The notes beneath the pieces were generated by a model that saw only the letters and a list, made by a program, of their open reading frames with translations, was not told where the DNA came from and ran no database searches. A program made the position numbers and the translations under genes. A stretch of DNA of 17,482 nt from Candidatus Poseidoniaceae archaeon (lineage in GTDB: Archaea; Thermoplasmatota; Poseidoniia; Poseidoniales; Poseidoniaceae): NCBI GenBank assembly GCA_013329925.1, contig DUJK01000111.1, positions 1 to 17,482 of the forward strand, written 5' to 3'. Shown here one piece after another: positions 1 through 6,767 of this stretch (the stretch's first letter is position 1; every line of letters starts with the position of its first letter).

Positions 1-83
1 GTAACAAAACTAATTATCTCCTGTTTCAATCTTTCAAATCTGGCTTTCTTTTGGGTGCCTGTGCCACCTCTGTTATGCTTCAT
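1..83 (-). CDS. 5' end of an unidentified gene, cut by the window edge
   Basis: An ATG at 83 (minus strand) opens a frame that stays open for 27 codons to the window edge. The N-terminus reads MKHNRGGTGTQKKARFERLK and continues QEIISFV. It is strongly basic (K/R-rich) and then turns helical, which resembles the start of a nucleic-acid-binding or ribosome-associated protein, but I do not recognise the family. There is no Shine-Dalgarno sequence just upstream, so a leaderless transcript is possible. A 17-base inverted repeat lies 23-39 bases upstream of the ATG, where an archaeal TATA box or operator would sit. The gene reads in the same direction as the hypothetical gene ending at 144, 60 bases away. 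Only the start is visible, so the call rests on reading-frame openness and composition. Confidence 0.5.
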   Translation of the reverse strand, partial: MKHNRGGTGTQKKARFERLKQEIISFV

Positions 84-105
84 AACAAGATAAAACCGAG
101 TGAAC

Positions 106-122
106 CCATATCAAAGATATGG
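106..122. promoter_or_regulatory. Inverted repeat upstream of the edge gene (possible operator or promoter element)
   Basis: A perfect 7-base inverted repeat with a 3-base spacer, CCATATC-AAA-GATATGG, lies in the 60-base gap between the stop at 144 and the ATG at 83. Its position, about -23 to -39 from that ATG, overlaps where a TATA box would sit for a leaderless transcript. The arms are AT-rich and no T-tract follows, so a repressor or activator site fits better than a terminator. Its function is inferred from position and symmetry only. Confidence 0.3.
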
Positions 123-143
123 TGGTTATCCCAACCCAATGGC

Positions 144-497
144 TCAATCAAAGTTTACTGGTTGCGTCGTTTTCCAAGATGCTGTAGCAAGTTTCTTGGC
201 CTTACCATCAGCAATAATTGGATTAATTGTCTGAAGTTTGCCGTGCATTCCATGGACTTGAAATTTAACTTTTAATTCTGCAACTCTATCACGTTGTAAA
301 GTTTCCATCTGCTCATCAGATAATTCAACAGAAGCAAGATGCTTGCCACTACTGATATCGGAAATCGTGAATTGGTTATCAGATACTGAAAGAGAAGGTC
401 TAAATTCCCAATCATCTGGATGATTCATCCACACAGATACATCAACAACCAGTGTGTCTTTGACGTTCACTTTGCTAATCTCTACTGTATCAACCAT
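144..497 (-). CDS. Small hypothetical protein, beta-rich, 117 aa
   Basis: I do not recognise this protein. It begins MVDTVEISKVNVKDTLVVDV and has no signal peptide or membrane segment. Alternating hydrophobic residues suggest a mostly beta fold in the first half. A charged stretch (SDEQMETLQRDRVAELKVKF) and a basic, polar C-terminus follow. I chose the ATG at 497 because GGAGG (complement of 509-513) lies 11 bases upstream. The frame extends to a TTG at 506, but that codon would sit only 2 bases from the ribosome-binding site. The gene is 56 bases downstream of the PKD lipoprotein stop on the same strand, so co-transcription is possible. With no signal peptide it is probably cytoplasmic. The function is unknown. 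Confidence 0.7.
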   Translation of the reverse strand: MVDTVEISKVNVKDTLVVDVSVWMNHPDDWEFRPSLSVSDNQFTISDISSGKHLASVELSDEQMETLQRDRVAELKVKFQVHGMHGKLQTINPIIADGKAKKLATASWKTTQPVNFD

Positions 498-553
498 GCT
501 GTCCAAACCCTCCGAGTTGATTGTTATTGATTATTGTTTCATTCTAAGTTGAA

Positions 554-1702
554 TCAAACTGCAACCTCTGTAAGAACTGGGATTTGGATTTCAATTACTA
601 CTTGTAAGGTCCAGTCATTTCCAGGATCTGGGTCTGGAAAGCCCTCTATTAGCGGGTCTGGGTCGGCTTGTTGGGCAAAAATTGTCCACTCCCATTCACC
701 CTGTGCAGTTCTAAAGCCTGGTTTTTCAAGTAATAGCGCCAATACTTCTTCTGCAGAATCAGCGGTATATGTGCCGTCTTCGCCTGCTGGATTTATTCCA
801 TAGCGATCCATTTCCGCTTTCGAGGTCTCGTTAGCGGTAATATTGCCACCTTGGGTTTTTGCAGATTTGGAATAACCGTCATTTGGAATTGATAATTCTA
901 GGGTAAAATTGTCTTGGGGGCCTAGTTCTTGGTCCAATTCTAAAACTGCATAGAATGAAAGTATTCGTCCTTCAACTCCGGGGTTGATACTTTCTTCCCA
1001 AGAATTCCCTTGGTCTAGATAACCATCTCTATCCATGATTATTTCCTCGGTTTTCCATTCTACTTCGAAGGTACGGGTAGAAATTTCAATCTCAAAGGAT
1101 TGGTAATCGGTCGCTCCATCGCCATCAGATATTGTCAAGCTACCGCGTTTTGTTCCAGAGTTGTTGGTCGGCAGTAAGACTGTTGGGGTAATGGCATCAA
1201 CATCGTTTCGATTATCGCCGTCTTTGTCCGTATCAACGGACCAATCTAAATCCCAAGAATACCTCAATTCTTTACCTTCTGGATCGAAGCTACCTGAGGC
1301 ATCAAGTAGTGCTGATTCGCCGGCTTTTATGCTGTCTGGAATTGTCAAGTTTAGCACTGGTGCACCGTTCACTACAATTGTAGAAGATACTTGGTCTTCA
1401 CCACCAACGCTATTTTTCACTGTTAAAGTGACAGTATAGACTCCGAATCGCTCGTAGGTAAAAGAGGTAAATCCAACCACTGTATCAGAGGTTTGCCCGT
1501 TACCAAAATCCCATTCAAAATCAGTGATGACTCCTTCTACTGCATCAGAATCTCTTGCATCCAAAGTGATTGTTTCACCTTCTTGGATAAATAATGGATA
1601 AGCCTGAAGTTCCGCTCGTGGGTTGACTGTCGATTCTAGATCTATGCACCCTGCTAGCAAAGTGGAACATAGCATCAAGGCCGACATTGCTAATGACTTC
1701 AT
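554..1702 (-). CDS. PKD-domain lipoprotein, 382 aa
   Basis: This is a predicted lipid-anchored extracellular protein. The N-terminus MKSLAMSALMLCSTLLAGC ends in a textbook lipobox (LLAGC, lipidated Cys 19). Residues about 28-112 form a PKD domain with the typical FEWDFGNG strand and a YTVTLTVKN end. Residues about 115-208 form a second PKD-like domain (LDASGSFDPEG, SWDLDW) interrupted by an acidic, calcium-loop-like insert, DTDKDGDNRNDVD (157-169). Residues 210-382 are a further beta-rich domain I cannot name, containing a DPDP-rich stretch near the end. The ATG at 1702 was preferred over ATG 1720, ATG 1759 and TTG 1762 because GAGGAG lies 10 bases upstream and the signal peptide then starts cleanly. 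PKD domains usually mediate protein or polysaccharide contacts, and no catalytic residues are evident. The substrate or partner is unknown. Confidence 0.85.
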   Translation of the reverse strand: MKSLAMSALMLCSTLLAGCIDLESTVNPRAELQAYPLFIQEGETITLDARDSDAVEGVITDFEWDFGNGQTSDTVVGFTSFTYERFGVYTVTLTVKNSVGGEDQVSSTIVVNGAPVLNLTIPDSIKAGESALLDASGSFDPEGKELRYSWDLDWSVDTDKDGDNRNDVDAITPTVLLPTNNSGTKRGSLTISDGDGATDYQSFEIEISTRTFEVEWKTEEIIMDRDGYLDQGNSWEESINPGVEGRILSFYAVLELDQELGPQDNFTLELSIPNDGYSKSAKTQGGNITANETSKAEMDRYGINPAGEDGTYTADSAEEVLALLLEKPGFRTAQGEWEWTIFAQQADPDPLIEGFPDPDPGNDWTLQVVIEIQIPVLTEVAV

Positions 1703-1806
1703 TGTCAAACCACTCCTCATAGAGGTTAGGAAAGTCTTCCCCCTTCTAATAGTATGCATCAATCCAGCAACTTCTGCATCAAAACTAATGGCTTGACAAA
1801 TTGCCG

Positions 1807-2169
1807 TTAAAATTCAACTTCTATTGGAATATCGCCAATTATTTGCGCATCAGCAAGATGTTCTACTATCTCATCTAAAGTCTCATGTTGCACCACATTA
1901 ACATCGCTGTGACTGACTAATTTTTCATCATCAGTTAGTTGATTGGGTTCTACTTCTCCAACATCATACTCCGATACTAGGATTGTTTCAGGAGCCACGT
2001 AAACCTCTTCATCATCATTGAGTTGAGCCAATAGTCCATCTGCAATCTCTTCTGCCATAGCAAGAAATTTTTGCTGGTCCTCTTGAGATTCTTCCTCGAA
2101 GTCAACGACTTGCTCGGCCGTATCATCGTCTGATTCAAACAAAGCGCGCATCTTGTCTTTGAGGCTCAT
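1807..2169 (-). CDS. Small acidic protein, 120 aa, unknown function
   Basis: I do not recognise this protein. It starts MSLKDKMRALFESDDDTAEQ, a short basic amphipathic helix followed by a very acidic body with runs such as DFEEESQEDQ and LNDDEEVYV. It ends GDIPIEVEF. There is no signal peptide, membrane segment or cysteine. The ATG at 2169 was chosen because the longer frame would begin with a TTG at 2211 and add a Cys- and Leu-rich stretch unlike the rest. No Shine-Dalgarno sequence precedes it, but an AT-rich stretch at 2191-2210 lies at a distance suitable for a TATA box of a leaderless transcript. The gene is divergent from the exonuclease gene at 2257 and 104 bases upstream of the lipoprotein start. 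It is probably cytoplasmic. Confidence 0.65.
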   Translation of the reverse strand: MSLKDKMRALFESDDDTAEQVVDFEEESQEDQQKFLAMAEEIADGLLAQLNDDEEVYVAPETILVSEYDVGEVEPNQLTDDEKLVSHSDVNVVQHETLDEIVEHLADAQIIGDIPIEVEF

Positions 2170-2256
2170 AAGCAAGGTGATGGGTAAGTAGCATTTTAGT
2201 TTTGTATTCAAATGGTCATCGCGAGGTTCAATAGGTAGCGGCTATTGCTCAGTCCT
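2170..2256. promoter_or_regulatory. Divergent intergenic region (acidic protein / exonuclease)
   Basis: This 87-base gap separates two divergent starts (ATG 2169 minus, ATG 2257 plus), so it must carry both promoters. The stretch at 2191-2210 is AT-rich (minus strand GAATACAAAACTAAAATGC) and sits about 22-41 bases before the minus-strand ATG, as expected for a TATA box. No ribosome-binding site is obvious on either side, which suggests leaderless transcripts. The exact boxes are not certain. Confidence 0.4.
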
Positions 2257-3072
2257 ATGGGTCATGAATTCCTCGCTGGAGAAACTGTGTTGGCCTTCGA
2301 TTTAGAGACCACAGGAATTTCCACCAATAATGATCGTATTGTTCAAATCGCCCTAGTTGGGTCAGATTCATCGGGTCAGCCGGTAAACTATGAACATCTA
2401 ATTAATCCTCGACGGGCAATTCCCAGTGGCGCTAGCGGCGTGCATGGAATTTTTGACAGCGATGTCAAGGGACTCCCTGATTTTTCAAACTACGCAAATC
2501 AAATTCACGAAATGGTGGAAGGTGCGGTAATCGTTGGACATAATGTTCGCAAGTTCGATATGCCAATGCTCGACAATGAATTCCGACGGATTGGCAAACT
2601 TCCGCCTCGCCCAAAAGCAATAATGGATACATTGGAAATTGTTCGAAGAGTAAAAATGTCCCGTCCACACAACTTGGGAAGCCTATGCCGTAGACATGGT
2701 ATTTCTCTAGAAAATGCGCACACTGCTGCTGCTGATGCTGCTGCATCTTTACTGCTGTTTTGGCGTCTTACTGTAGACCATTCCCCGATGTTTAGAAGCA
2801 GCTTAAAAGAAGTCGAGAGATGGTTAATTCATGGTAAAACTGCGAATGATGACTCGGCCTTAGGAAGAGGGATGAATGACTTAGAAATGTTAGATTCTTT
2901 AGGCAAAATTCGAATCGATGATGGCCACTACATAATCGCCTTTGGGCGCCATCGAGGCCGTCATCTTTTGGAAGTCAAGAAAATTGATCCGCAATACATA
3001 AATTGGCTATTATCACCGTCAGGCATCGAAGACGAGAATGCTAGACTAAAGTTGAAAGAATATCTATCTTGA
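2257..3072 (+). CDS. DEDDh 3'-5' exonuclease (DnaQ/ExoX-like), 271 aa
   Basis: Predicted 3'-5' exonuclease of the DnaQ/RNase T superfamily, acting on DNA or RNA 3' ends with two metal ions. The visible motifs are Exo I FDLETTG (D15, E17), Exo II GHNVRKFD (D101), and Exo III HTAAAD (H155, D160), which gives the DEDDh arrangement. After the roughly 170-residue nuclease core comes a linker. A C-terminal module follows with FGRHRGRHL (229-237) and DPQYINWLL (244-252), resembling the short C-terminal domain of exodeoxyribonuclease X. The ATG at 2257 is used because the longer frame opens only with TTG at 2245, and the nuclease fold begins a few residues in. The last 9 bases overlap the convergent nuclease gene. 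There is no polymerase or helicase gene alongside, so a repair or end-trimming role is more likely than replicative proofreading. Confidence 0.88.
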   Translation: MGHEFLAGETVLAFDLETTGISTNNDRIVQIALVGSDSSGQPVNYEHLINPRRAIPSGASGVHGIFDSDVKGLPDFSNYANQIHEMVEGAVIVGHNVRKFDMPMLDNEFRRIGKLPPRPKAIMDTLEIVRRVKMSRPHNLGSLCRRHGISLENAHTAAADAAASLLLFWRLTVDHSPMFRSSLKEVERWLIHGKTANDDSALGRGMNDLEMLDSLGKIRIDDGHYIIAFGRHRGRHLLEVKKIDPQYINWLLSPSGIEDENARLKLKEYLS

Positions 3073-4245
3073 AGATGGTCTAGTGTATTCAACACCATCC
3101 GGTATTGGGCTCCAAGGCAGTACATCACACCAATGCCCCACACGCCATGAATGACGATTAGTCATCACAGAACCTAAGAATATTGCACCTTGATGGCCTG
3201 TTTCTAACAGCTCCTCTAACGCTTCTTTACCACGATTATCAAAATTAACTCCAGTTCTAATTCCGGTTGGAATCACACTGCCAGAATCATCCCTTGGTTC
3301 ACACAGTTCGACGATGGCTGAACCTGAAGACTGTTCATATTGATGCAATAACACCACAGAATCTGAAAAATCCCCCTTGTGAAGAGTATTGGTTTCATGT
3401 CGCCAATTCCACCAATGTGGGCACCAAGCTTTCCAGTCGCAAAATCCCCCGCATGAATCATCGCCAATGTTTGGCTCAAGGGGTATTTTTGTTGGTGTTG
3501 TTGCTTCCCATGCCGCATATGCATCTTCAAGGACATCCTCGCCAACTGCCACCCACTTTGATGAGTCTGCAGTGTACCATCCTTCGGTTCTTATTGGCGG
3601 GCCATTTGGATTATTATCTCTAATTATATCTCTGTACAGGCGCAACTGCCTATTTACTTCAGTTTTCAACTCGTCCTTTGGAGCCTTGCCAGTCTTTAGA
3701 TCAGCGACTAACCAGCCAACCATTTTGCCAGATGAATCTACATCGGCCATCAATAAATCTAGCCTACCCATCAACTTGCCATTCTCTGTTTTCAATTCAC
3801 CCTCAACTGCAATAGCCATCGATTGAATCTTACGCCATAGTGCACCAGTAATTTTTTCATGATCTAGGCCATTTATTCCGACATGATCAAGTAGCATCCT
3901 AATCGCGCCTTTTTGGTGCTTTATTGCCTCTTTCCACTTCTCCTCTTTCCATTGTGGGCGCCTTGGTGTTGCATGGAATACGGCTTTTTCTTCTTCCCAT
4001 CGAGCTTTTAGCAATCTCAACCCTTCTGCGGGTAACCATCCGTCTTCTGAATTACCAATCTGGGTATAATCTTCCTGTAGTAAATCCTCCACTGAAGCAT
4101 GTACTGCCGTACCCAAAGACGCAGCCATTCCGGCTTTTCGAGGCAACCTTTGCTTACTCAGCCAAAACATTCGAGGGCAGGTTTCGAAACGATTCCATGA
4201 GGAAGGGGAAATCATGTGGGAAATTTCCGTACTTTCACCTGCCAT
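3064..4245 (-). CDS. RecB/Cas4-like PD-(D/E)XK nuclease with predicted iron-sulfur cysteines, 393 aa
   Basis: Predicted PD-(D/E)XK nuclease of the RecB/AddB/Cas4 group, which cuts or processes single-stranded DNA ends. Seen in order: SPSSWNRFETCPRMFW (Cys 23), G45-TAVH49 with the conserved His, GRLD (Asp 163), VADLKTGK (Asp 182, Lys 184), and Q200-xxx-Y204. Three further cysteines cluster near residue 270 (C265, C269, C275). With C23 they make the one-plus-three pattern that binds a 4Fe-4S cluster in Cas4 and AddB. Residues about 290-393 are an extra beta-rich C-terminal region I do not recognise. The ATG at 4245 begins just before the first motif. The 3' end overlaps the exonuclease gene by 9 bases, tail to tail. 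No CRISPR array, cas1/cas2 or helicase partner is nearby, so a stand-alone repair nuclease is the likeliest reading. Confidence 0.85.
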   Translation of the reverse strand: MAGESTEISHMISPSSWNRFETCPRMFWLSKQRLPRKAGMAASLGTAVHASVEDLLQEDYTQIGNSEDGWLPAEGLRLLKARWEEEKAVFHATPRRPQWKEEKWKEAIKHQKGAIRMLLDHVGINGLDHEKITGALWRKIQSMAIAVEGELKTENGKLMGRLDLLMADVDSSGKMVGWLVADLKTGKAPKDELKTEVNRQLRLYRDIIRDNNPNGPPIRTEGWYTADSSKWVAVGEDVLEDAYAAWEATTPTKIPLEPNIGDDSCGGFCDWKAWCPHWWNWRHETNTLHKGDFSDSVVLLHQYEQSSGSAIVELCEPRDDSGSVIPTGIRTGVNFDNRGKEALEELLETGHQGAIFLGSVMTNRHSWRVGHWCDVLPWSPIPDGVEYTRPSSR

Positions 4246-4333
4246 GGTTTACCGTGACCTTCAAACAACATCAAACCACCGACAACAACACACAAGGGAA
4301 GCGTTCATACATCGAGAACCAATAGGTATCTCC
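4246..4333. promoter_or_regulatory. Divergent intergenic region (nuclease / PAC2 gene)
   Basis: This 88-base gap lies between two divergent ATGs and must hold both promoters. It is rich in CAA/ACA repeats on the plus strand (around 4263-4292), with no convincing TATA box and only weak ribosome-binding candidates (AGGTATC before the PAC2 ATG, GAAGGT before the nuclease ATG). The PAC2 frame stays open through it to 4214, but I treat that as chance. Confidence 0.35.
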
Positions 4334-5134
4334 ATGGAAGGGCCCAGTGTAAGGATAAATGCAGAGGTGTCAACTGAAAATGCACTAGTTGTTGCTTGTT
4401 TCCCAAGTGTAGGTATGGTATCAAGTGTCGTGGCTCACTTTTTGATAGATCACCTAGAACTGGAATTTATTGGTGGAGTAATTGATGCAAGATTACCTGC
4501 CTTGACATTGGTTGACAAAGGTGTTCCGTTACCGCCGATTAGAGCTTATGCTGGTAAGCCTAAATGTACTATCGAAGGATGCGACCAGGTAATCCTGCTA
4601 ATGAGTGAACTAGTTGTTCCTGAAGCATTAGCACATGATATAGTGTGGGCTATGTTTGAATGGTCAAAAGAGCAAAATATTGTCGCTGGAGTTGTTATAG
4701 ATGCATTTGCCAAATCCGGCATGAAGGGTAATTTGAATGGTTCTGAACCAGTAATTGATTATGAGGATACTGAAGGTATTGACGTCGTCGGCATCGGTGC
4801 TAATGAAAAAAGTAGAAAGCGATTAGAAGATATGAAAGTTCCATTATTACAACAAGGAGTAATCAAGGGCATTAATGCCTCAATACTTGGAGAGGCTAGA
4901 CGAAGAGGTCTAGACTTGATGTCGATAATGGTCGAAGCCGACCCTCGCTTCCCAGATGCTAGGGCTGCAGCAACACTGATTGAAAATCTGAATAACTTAT
5001 TGCCTTCCATCGATTTACCGCATCAACCACTTATTGAGGAAGCTGAATTCCTCGAAGCTCAGTTACAATCTATGATGGATGGGGCGAACATTACCAATGA
5101 ACCTAAAGCTGGCAATTCAATGCTCTATGGTTGA
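4334..5134 (+). CDS. PAC2-family proteasome-assembly chaperone homologue (PbaB-like), 266 aa
   Basis: A PAC2-fold protein related to eukaryotic proteasome-assembly chaperones and archaeal PbaA/PbaB, expected to act in the cytoplasm. The family core is clear. It shows ALVVACFPSVGMVSSVVAHF (17-36), a LPALTLVDKGVPLPPIRAY segment (54-72), DQVILLMSE (84-92), and VIKGINASILGEARRRGLD (176-194) followed by PDARAAATLIENLNNLL. The C-terminus is LYG (264-266), which fits the hydrophobic-Tyr-any (HbYX) tail that archaeal proteasome activators and PbaB insert into 20S alpha-ring pockets. The ATG at 4334 gives the usual family length. A longer frame to 4214 adds unrelated sequence overlapping the divergent nuclease gene. 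The 3' end overlaps the convergent membrane-protein gene by 18 bases. No proteasome subunit gene is in the window. The family is secure, but the exact partner is inferred. Confidence 0.88.
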   Translation: MEGPSVRINAEVSTENALVVACFPSVGMVSSVVAHFLIDHLELEFIGGVIDARLPALTLVDKGVPLPPIRAYAGKPKCTIEGCDQVILLMSELVVPEALAHDIVWAMFEWSKEQNIVAGVVIDAFAKSGMKGNLNGSEPVIDYEDTEGIDVVGIGANEKSRKRLEDMKVPLLQQGVIKGINASILGEARRRGLDLMSIMVEADPRFPDARAAATLIENLNNLLPSIDLPHQPLIEEAEFLEAQLQSMMDGANITNEPKAGNSMLYG

Positions 5135-5695
5135 GGATTTTGATAAATTCATCACGGCAATTATTGCCGAACCTACACCTGCTAGAAGGATGATTCCACT
5201 TGCCCAAGTTGGCATCAAGAATATTGTGTCATAAGGTAAATTCAAAAAATCCAAAACCGATTCTCCGCGTGAAAATTTACCTCCTGCAGATGCGGTCATA
5301 AGCATGAAACCACTTGCTGCTAAGCCGGCAGCGGATTGAATTCTTGAATTAGACTTGCTATTCCATAATTTATTGCCCATTTTATACCGGGTGAACAAAA
5401 CCGCTAAAGCCAGTCCGGTCGCAATCATTGAAAGGAACATCTTGTTAACCAGTAGTGGCGATGATAAATCTGAGGTCGGTGATGAAGATATGCCAGAAAA
5501 GATGGCAAAGGGTGTTGCTAATAGCCCAAAACCTAGTGCGAAATGACCGGCATTATCAGATATCAGTGAGGCTTTTTCAGATTCAAATAGACCGAATGAT
5601 TGGATTGCTAAAACAAGAAAACAAATTCCCGCCATGGCAAATGATCCAACTACTAACTCGGTAGTGATAACATGGAATGTGGCTGAAGATATCAT
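5117..5695 (-). CDS. Five-helix membrane protein, DUF2231-like, 192 aa
   Basis: An integral membrane protein with five predicted helices at about residues 10-33, 50-69, 84-103, 118-137 and 161-183. The order of helices, His 8 near the N-terminus, His 51 at the start of helix 2, and an AGGKFSRGESV segment after helix 4 resemble DUF2231. Members of that family are often found beside cytochrome or other redox genes. This assignment is by pattern only and is tentative. The ATG at 5695 overlaps the upstream gene's stop as ATGA. A strong GGAGG (complement of 5703-5707) sits 7 bases upstream inside that gene, so translation is probably coupled. It is the last gene of the minus-strand cluster with two CxnCH proteins, suggesting it is the membrane partner of that pair. 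It could alternatively be an unrelated small transporter-like protein. Confidence 0.75.
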   Translation of the reverse strand: MISSATFHVITTELVVGSFAMAGICFLVLAIQSFGLFESEKASLISDNAGHFALGFGLLATPFAIFSGISSSPTSDLSSPLLVNKMFLSMIATGLALAVLFTRYKMGNKLWNSKSNSRIQSAAGLAASGFMLMTASAGGKFSRGESVLDFLNLPYDTIFLMPTWASGIILLAGVGSAIIAVMNLSKSSTIEH

Positions 5696-6765
5696 TTCTC
5701 ATCCTCCAAATATTCATGGCCGTACCATTTCCATTGTTCCATTGTCCAACCATTAGGCAACCCCCCTTCGGGTAAGGGTGGCGTACTGCCAACTGAATCT
5801 TCTTGGTGAGGCAGAAGGCTTGTTTGATCGAGTTCCTCTGCAAGGTCCTCTTGGTCGTTCCAATAACGAGATTGTAGTGTTAATACTAAGGTAAGGAAGA
5901 ATACGCAAAAGGCGAAGGATTGGAGATAAATCTGCAATTGATTAACCGCTAATGCGGGTTCTTGGGCCGCGATTCTAAACCATGGAGTAGTTTGTGTTGG
6001 CCCGTCTCCATCCATCACCGCCCGCCATTCAATAATTGATGGTTGAAGTGCCGGAGGTAACTCAAATTCCCACGAATTGTTGTCAATTAGAGTGGCGTTT
6101 ACACTACTAGAAGGTTGGTCGACTAATCGCCATTCTATTGCCAACTGGTCAACATCGCTAGTGGAAACCGATATTGTTGTTTGTTGACCTAAATCTCGAC
6201 TAATAATTGGAGAATATTCGCTTGAGAGTCTTGGAAGATTATCAGGAACTGGCAAGACATCTATGTCAAGTCCTGAACTAATCGCGAAATATGGCGTATT
6301 TTGGCCTCCATGGTGGATTGATAAATAAAATGTGCTAGATTCAAGAACTGTTGGTTTTACTATCCATGAAATGGTATAGACTTCTTCAAACGAAGACCCT
6401 TCAAGTTCTACGTAATTGTTGTCGCCACCATTGACATCCGAGATTACTTCCCAGCCGCCGTCTTCAGGTAAGTCGCTGTGCCCAGTAACGTCGGTTAGTA
6501 AAAACAAACCAATAGCATCAGAGGAGGAAAACTGAATACCACTAACTGAGGCAGTAATTGACACTGGCAAACCAAGATAAGCATCTCCTTCAAGACTCAA
6601 CTCTAGCAAGGCTGGAGAGGTTTGGTTTTGTGAGGCATCTCCGTGACAAGCCCCCCCGCACTGCATGTCAAAATCACCATCACCAACTCCGCCAGGGTTA
6701 GCTCCTCCAAGAGAAGTTAGGCTCAGCAATATTACAAGAGAAAGAACAATTGTGATTCTATTCAG
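5692..6765 (-). CDS. Single-pass surface protein with CX3CH motif and cytoplasmic tail, 357 aa (CTG start)
   Basis: A predicted type I membrane protein. From the CTG at 6765 it begins MNRITIVLSLVILLSLTSLG, a complete signal peptide that a TTG start at 6729 would destroy. GGAGG (complement of 6774-6778) is 8 bases before the CTG, and no ATG, GTG or TTG is available there. The mature N-terminus carries CGGACH (C36, C40, H41), a cytochrome-c-like motif with three spacer residues. A beta domain follows to about residue 175, including SIHHGGQNTPYF, similar to the first domain of the upstream gene's product. Next come an Ig-like domain and one membrane helix (about 280-299). The acidic cytoplasmic tail ends in GWTMEQWKWYGHEYLEDEK (339-357). 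The CTG lies 2 bases after the upstream TAA stop, and the gene's own stop overlaps the next ATG. Heme binding is unproven. Confidence 0.75.
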   Translation of the reverse strand: MNRITIVLSLVILLSLTSLGGANPGGVGDGDFDMQCGGACHGDASQNQTSPALLELSLEGDAYLGLPVSITASVSGIQFSSSDAIGLFLLTDVTGHSDLPEDGGWEVISDVNGGDNNYVELEGSSFEEVYTISWIVKPTVLESSTFYLSIHHGGQNTPYFAISSGLDIDVLPVPDNLPRLSSEYSPIISRDLGQQTTISVSTSDVDQLAIEWRLVDQPSSSVNATLIDNNSWEFELPPALQPSIIEWRAVMDGDGPTQTTPWFRIAAQEPALAVNQLQIYLQSFAFCVFFLTLVLTLQSRYWNDQEDLAEELDQTSLLPHQEDSVGSTPPLPEGGLPNGWTMEQWKWYGHEYLEDEK

Positions 6766-6767
6766 TT

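Noticed and set aside
554..803. Plus-strand reading frame opposite the lipoprotein 3' end
   Set aside because: It is antisense to a well-supported lipoprotein and has no ribosome-binding site or recognisable motif.
2170..2211. N-terminal extension of the acidic protein from a TTG start
   Set aside because: The added residues are hydrophobic and Cys-containing, unlike the rest, and the stretch falls in the shared divergent promoter region.
2723..2747. CTG/GCT trinucleotide run
   Set aside because: It encodes the Ala-rich helix of the Exo III motif (HTAAADAAAS) of the exonuclease, so it is coding composition rather than an independent repeat.
3064..4245. CRISPR-Cas locus suggested by the Cas4-like nuclease
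   Set aside because: No direct-repeat array and no other cas gene is visible anywhere in the window.
4214..4333. Possible 40-residue N-terminal extension of the PAC2 protein
   Set aside because: The extension overlaps the divergent nuclease gene, does not look like the PAC2 family, and is not needed for the usual length.
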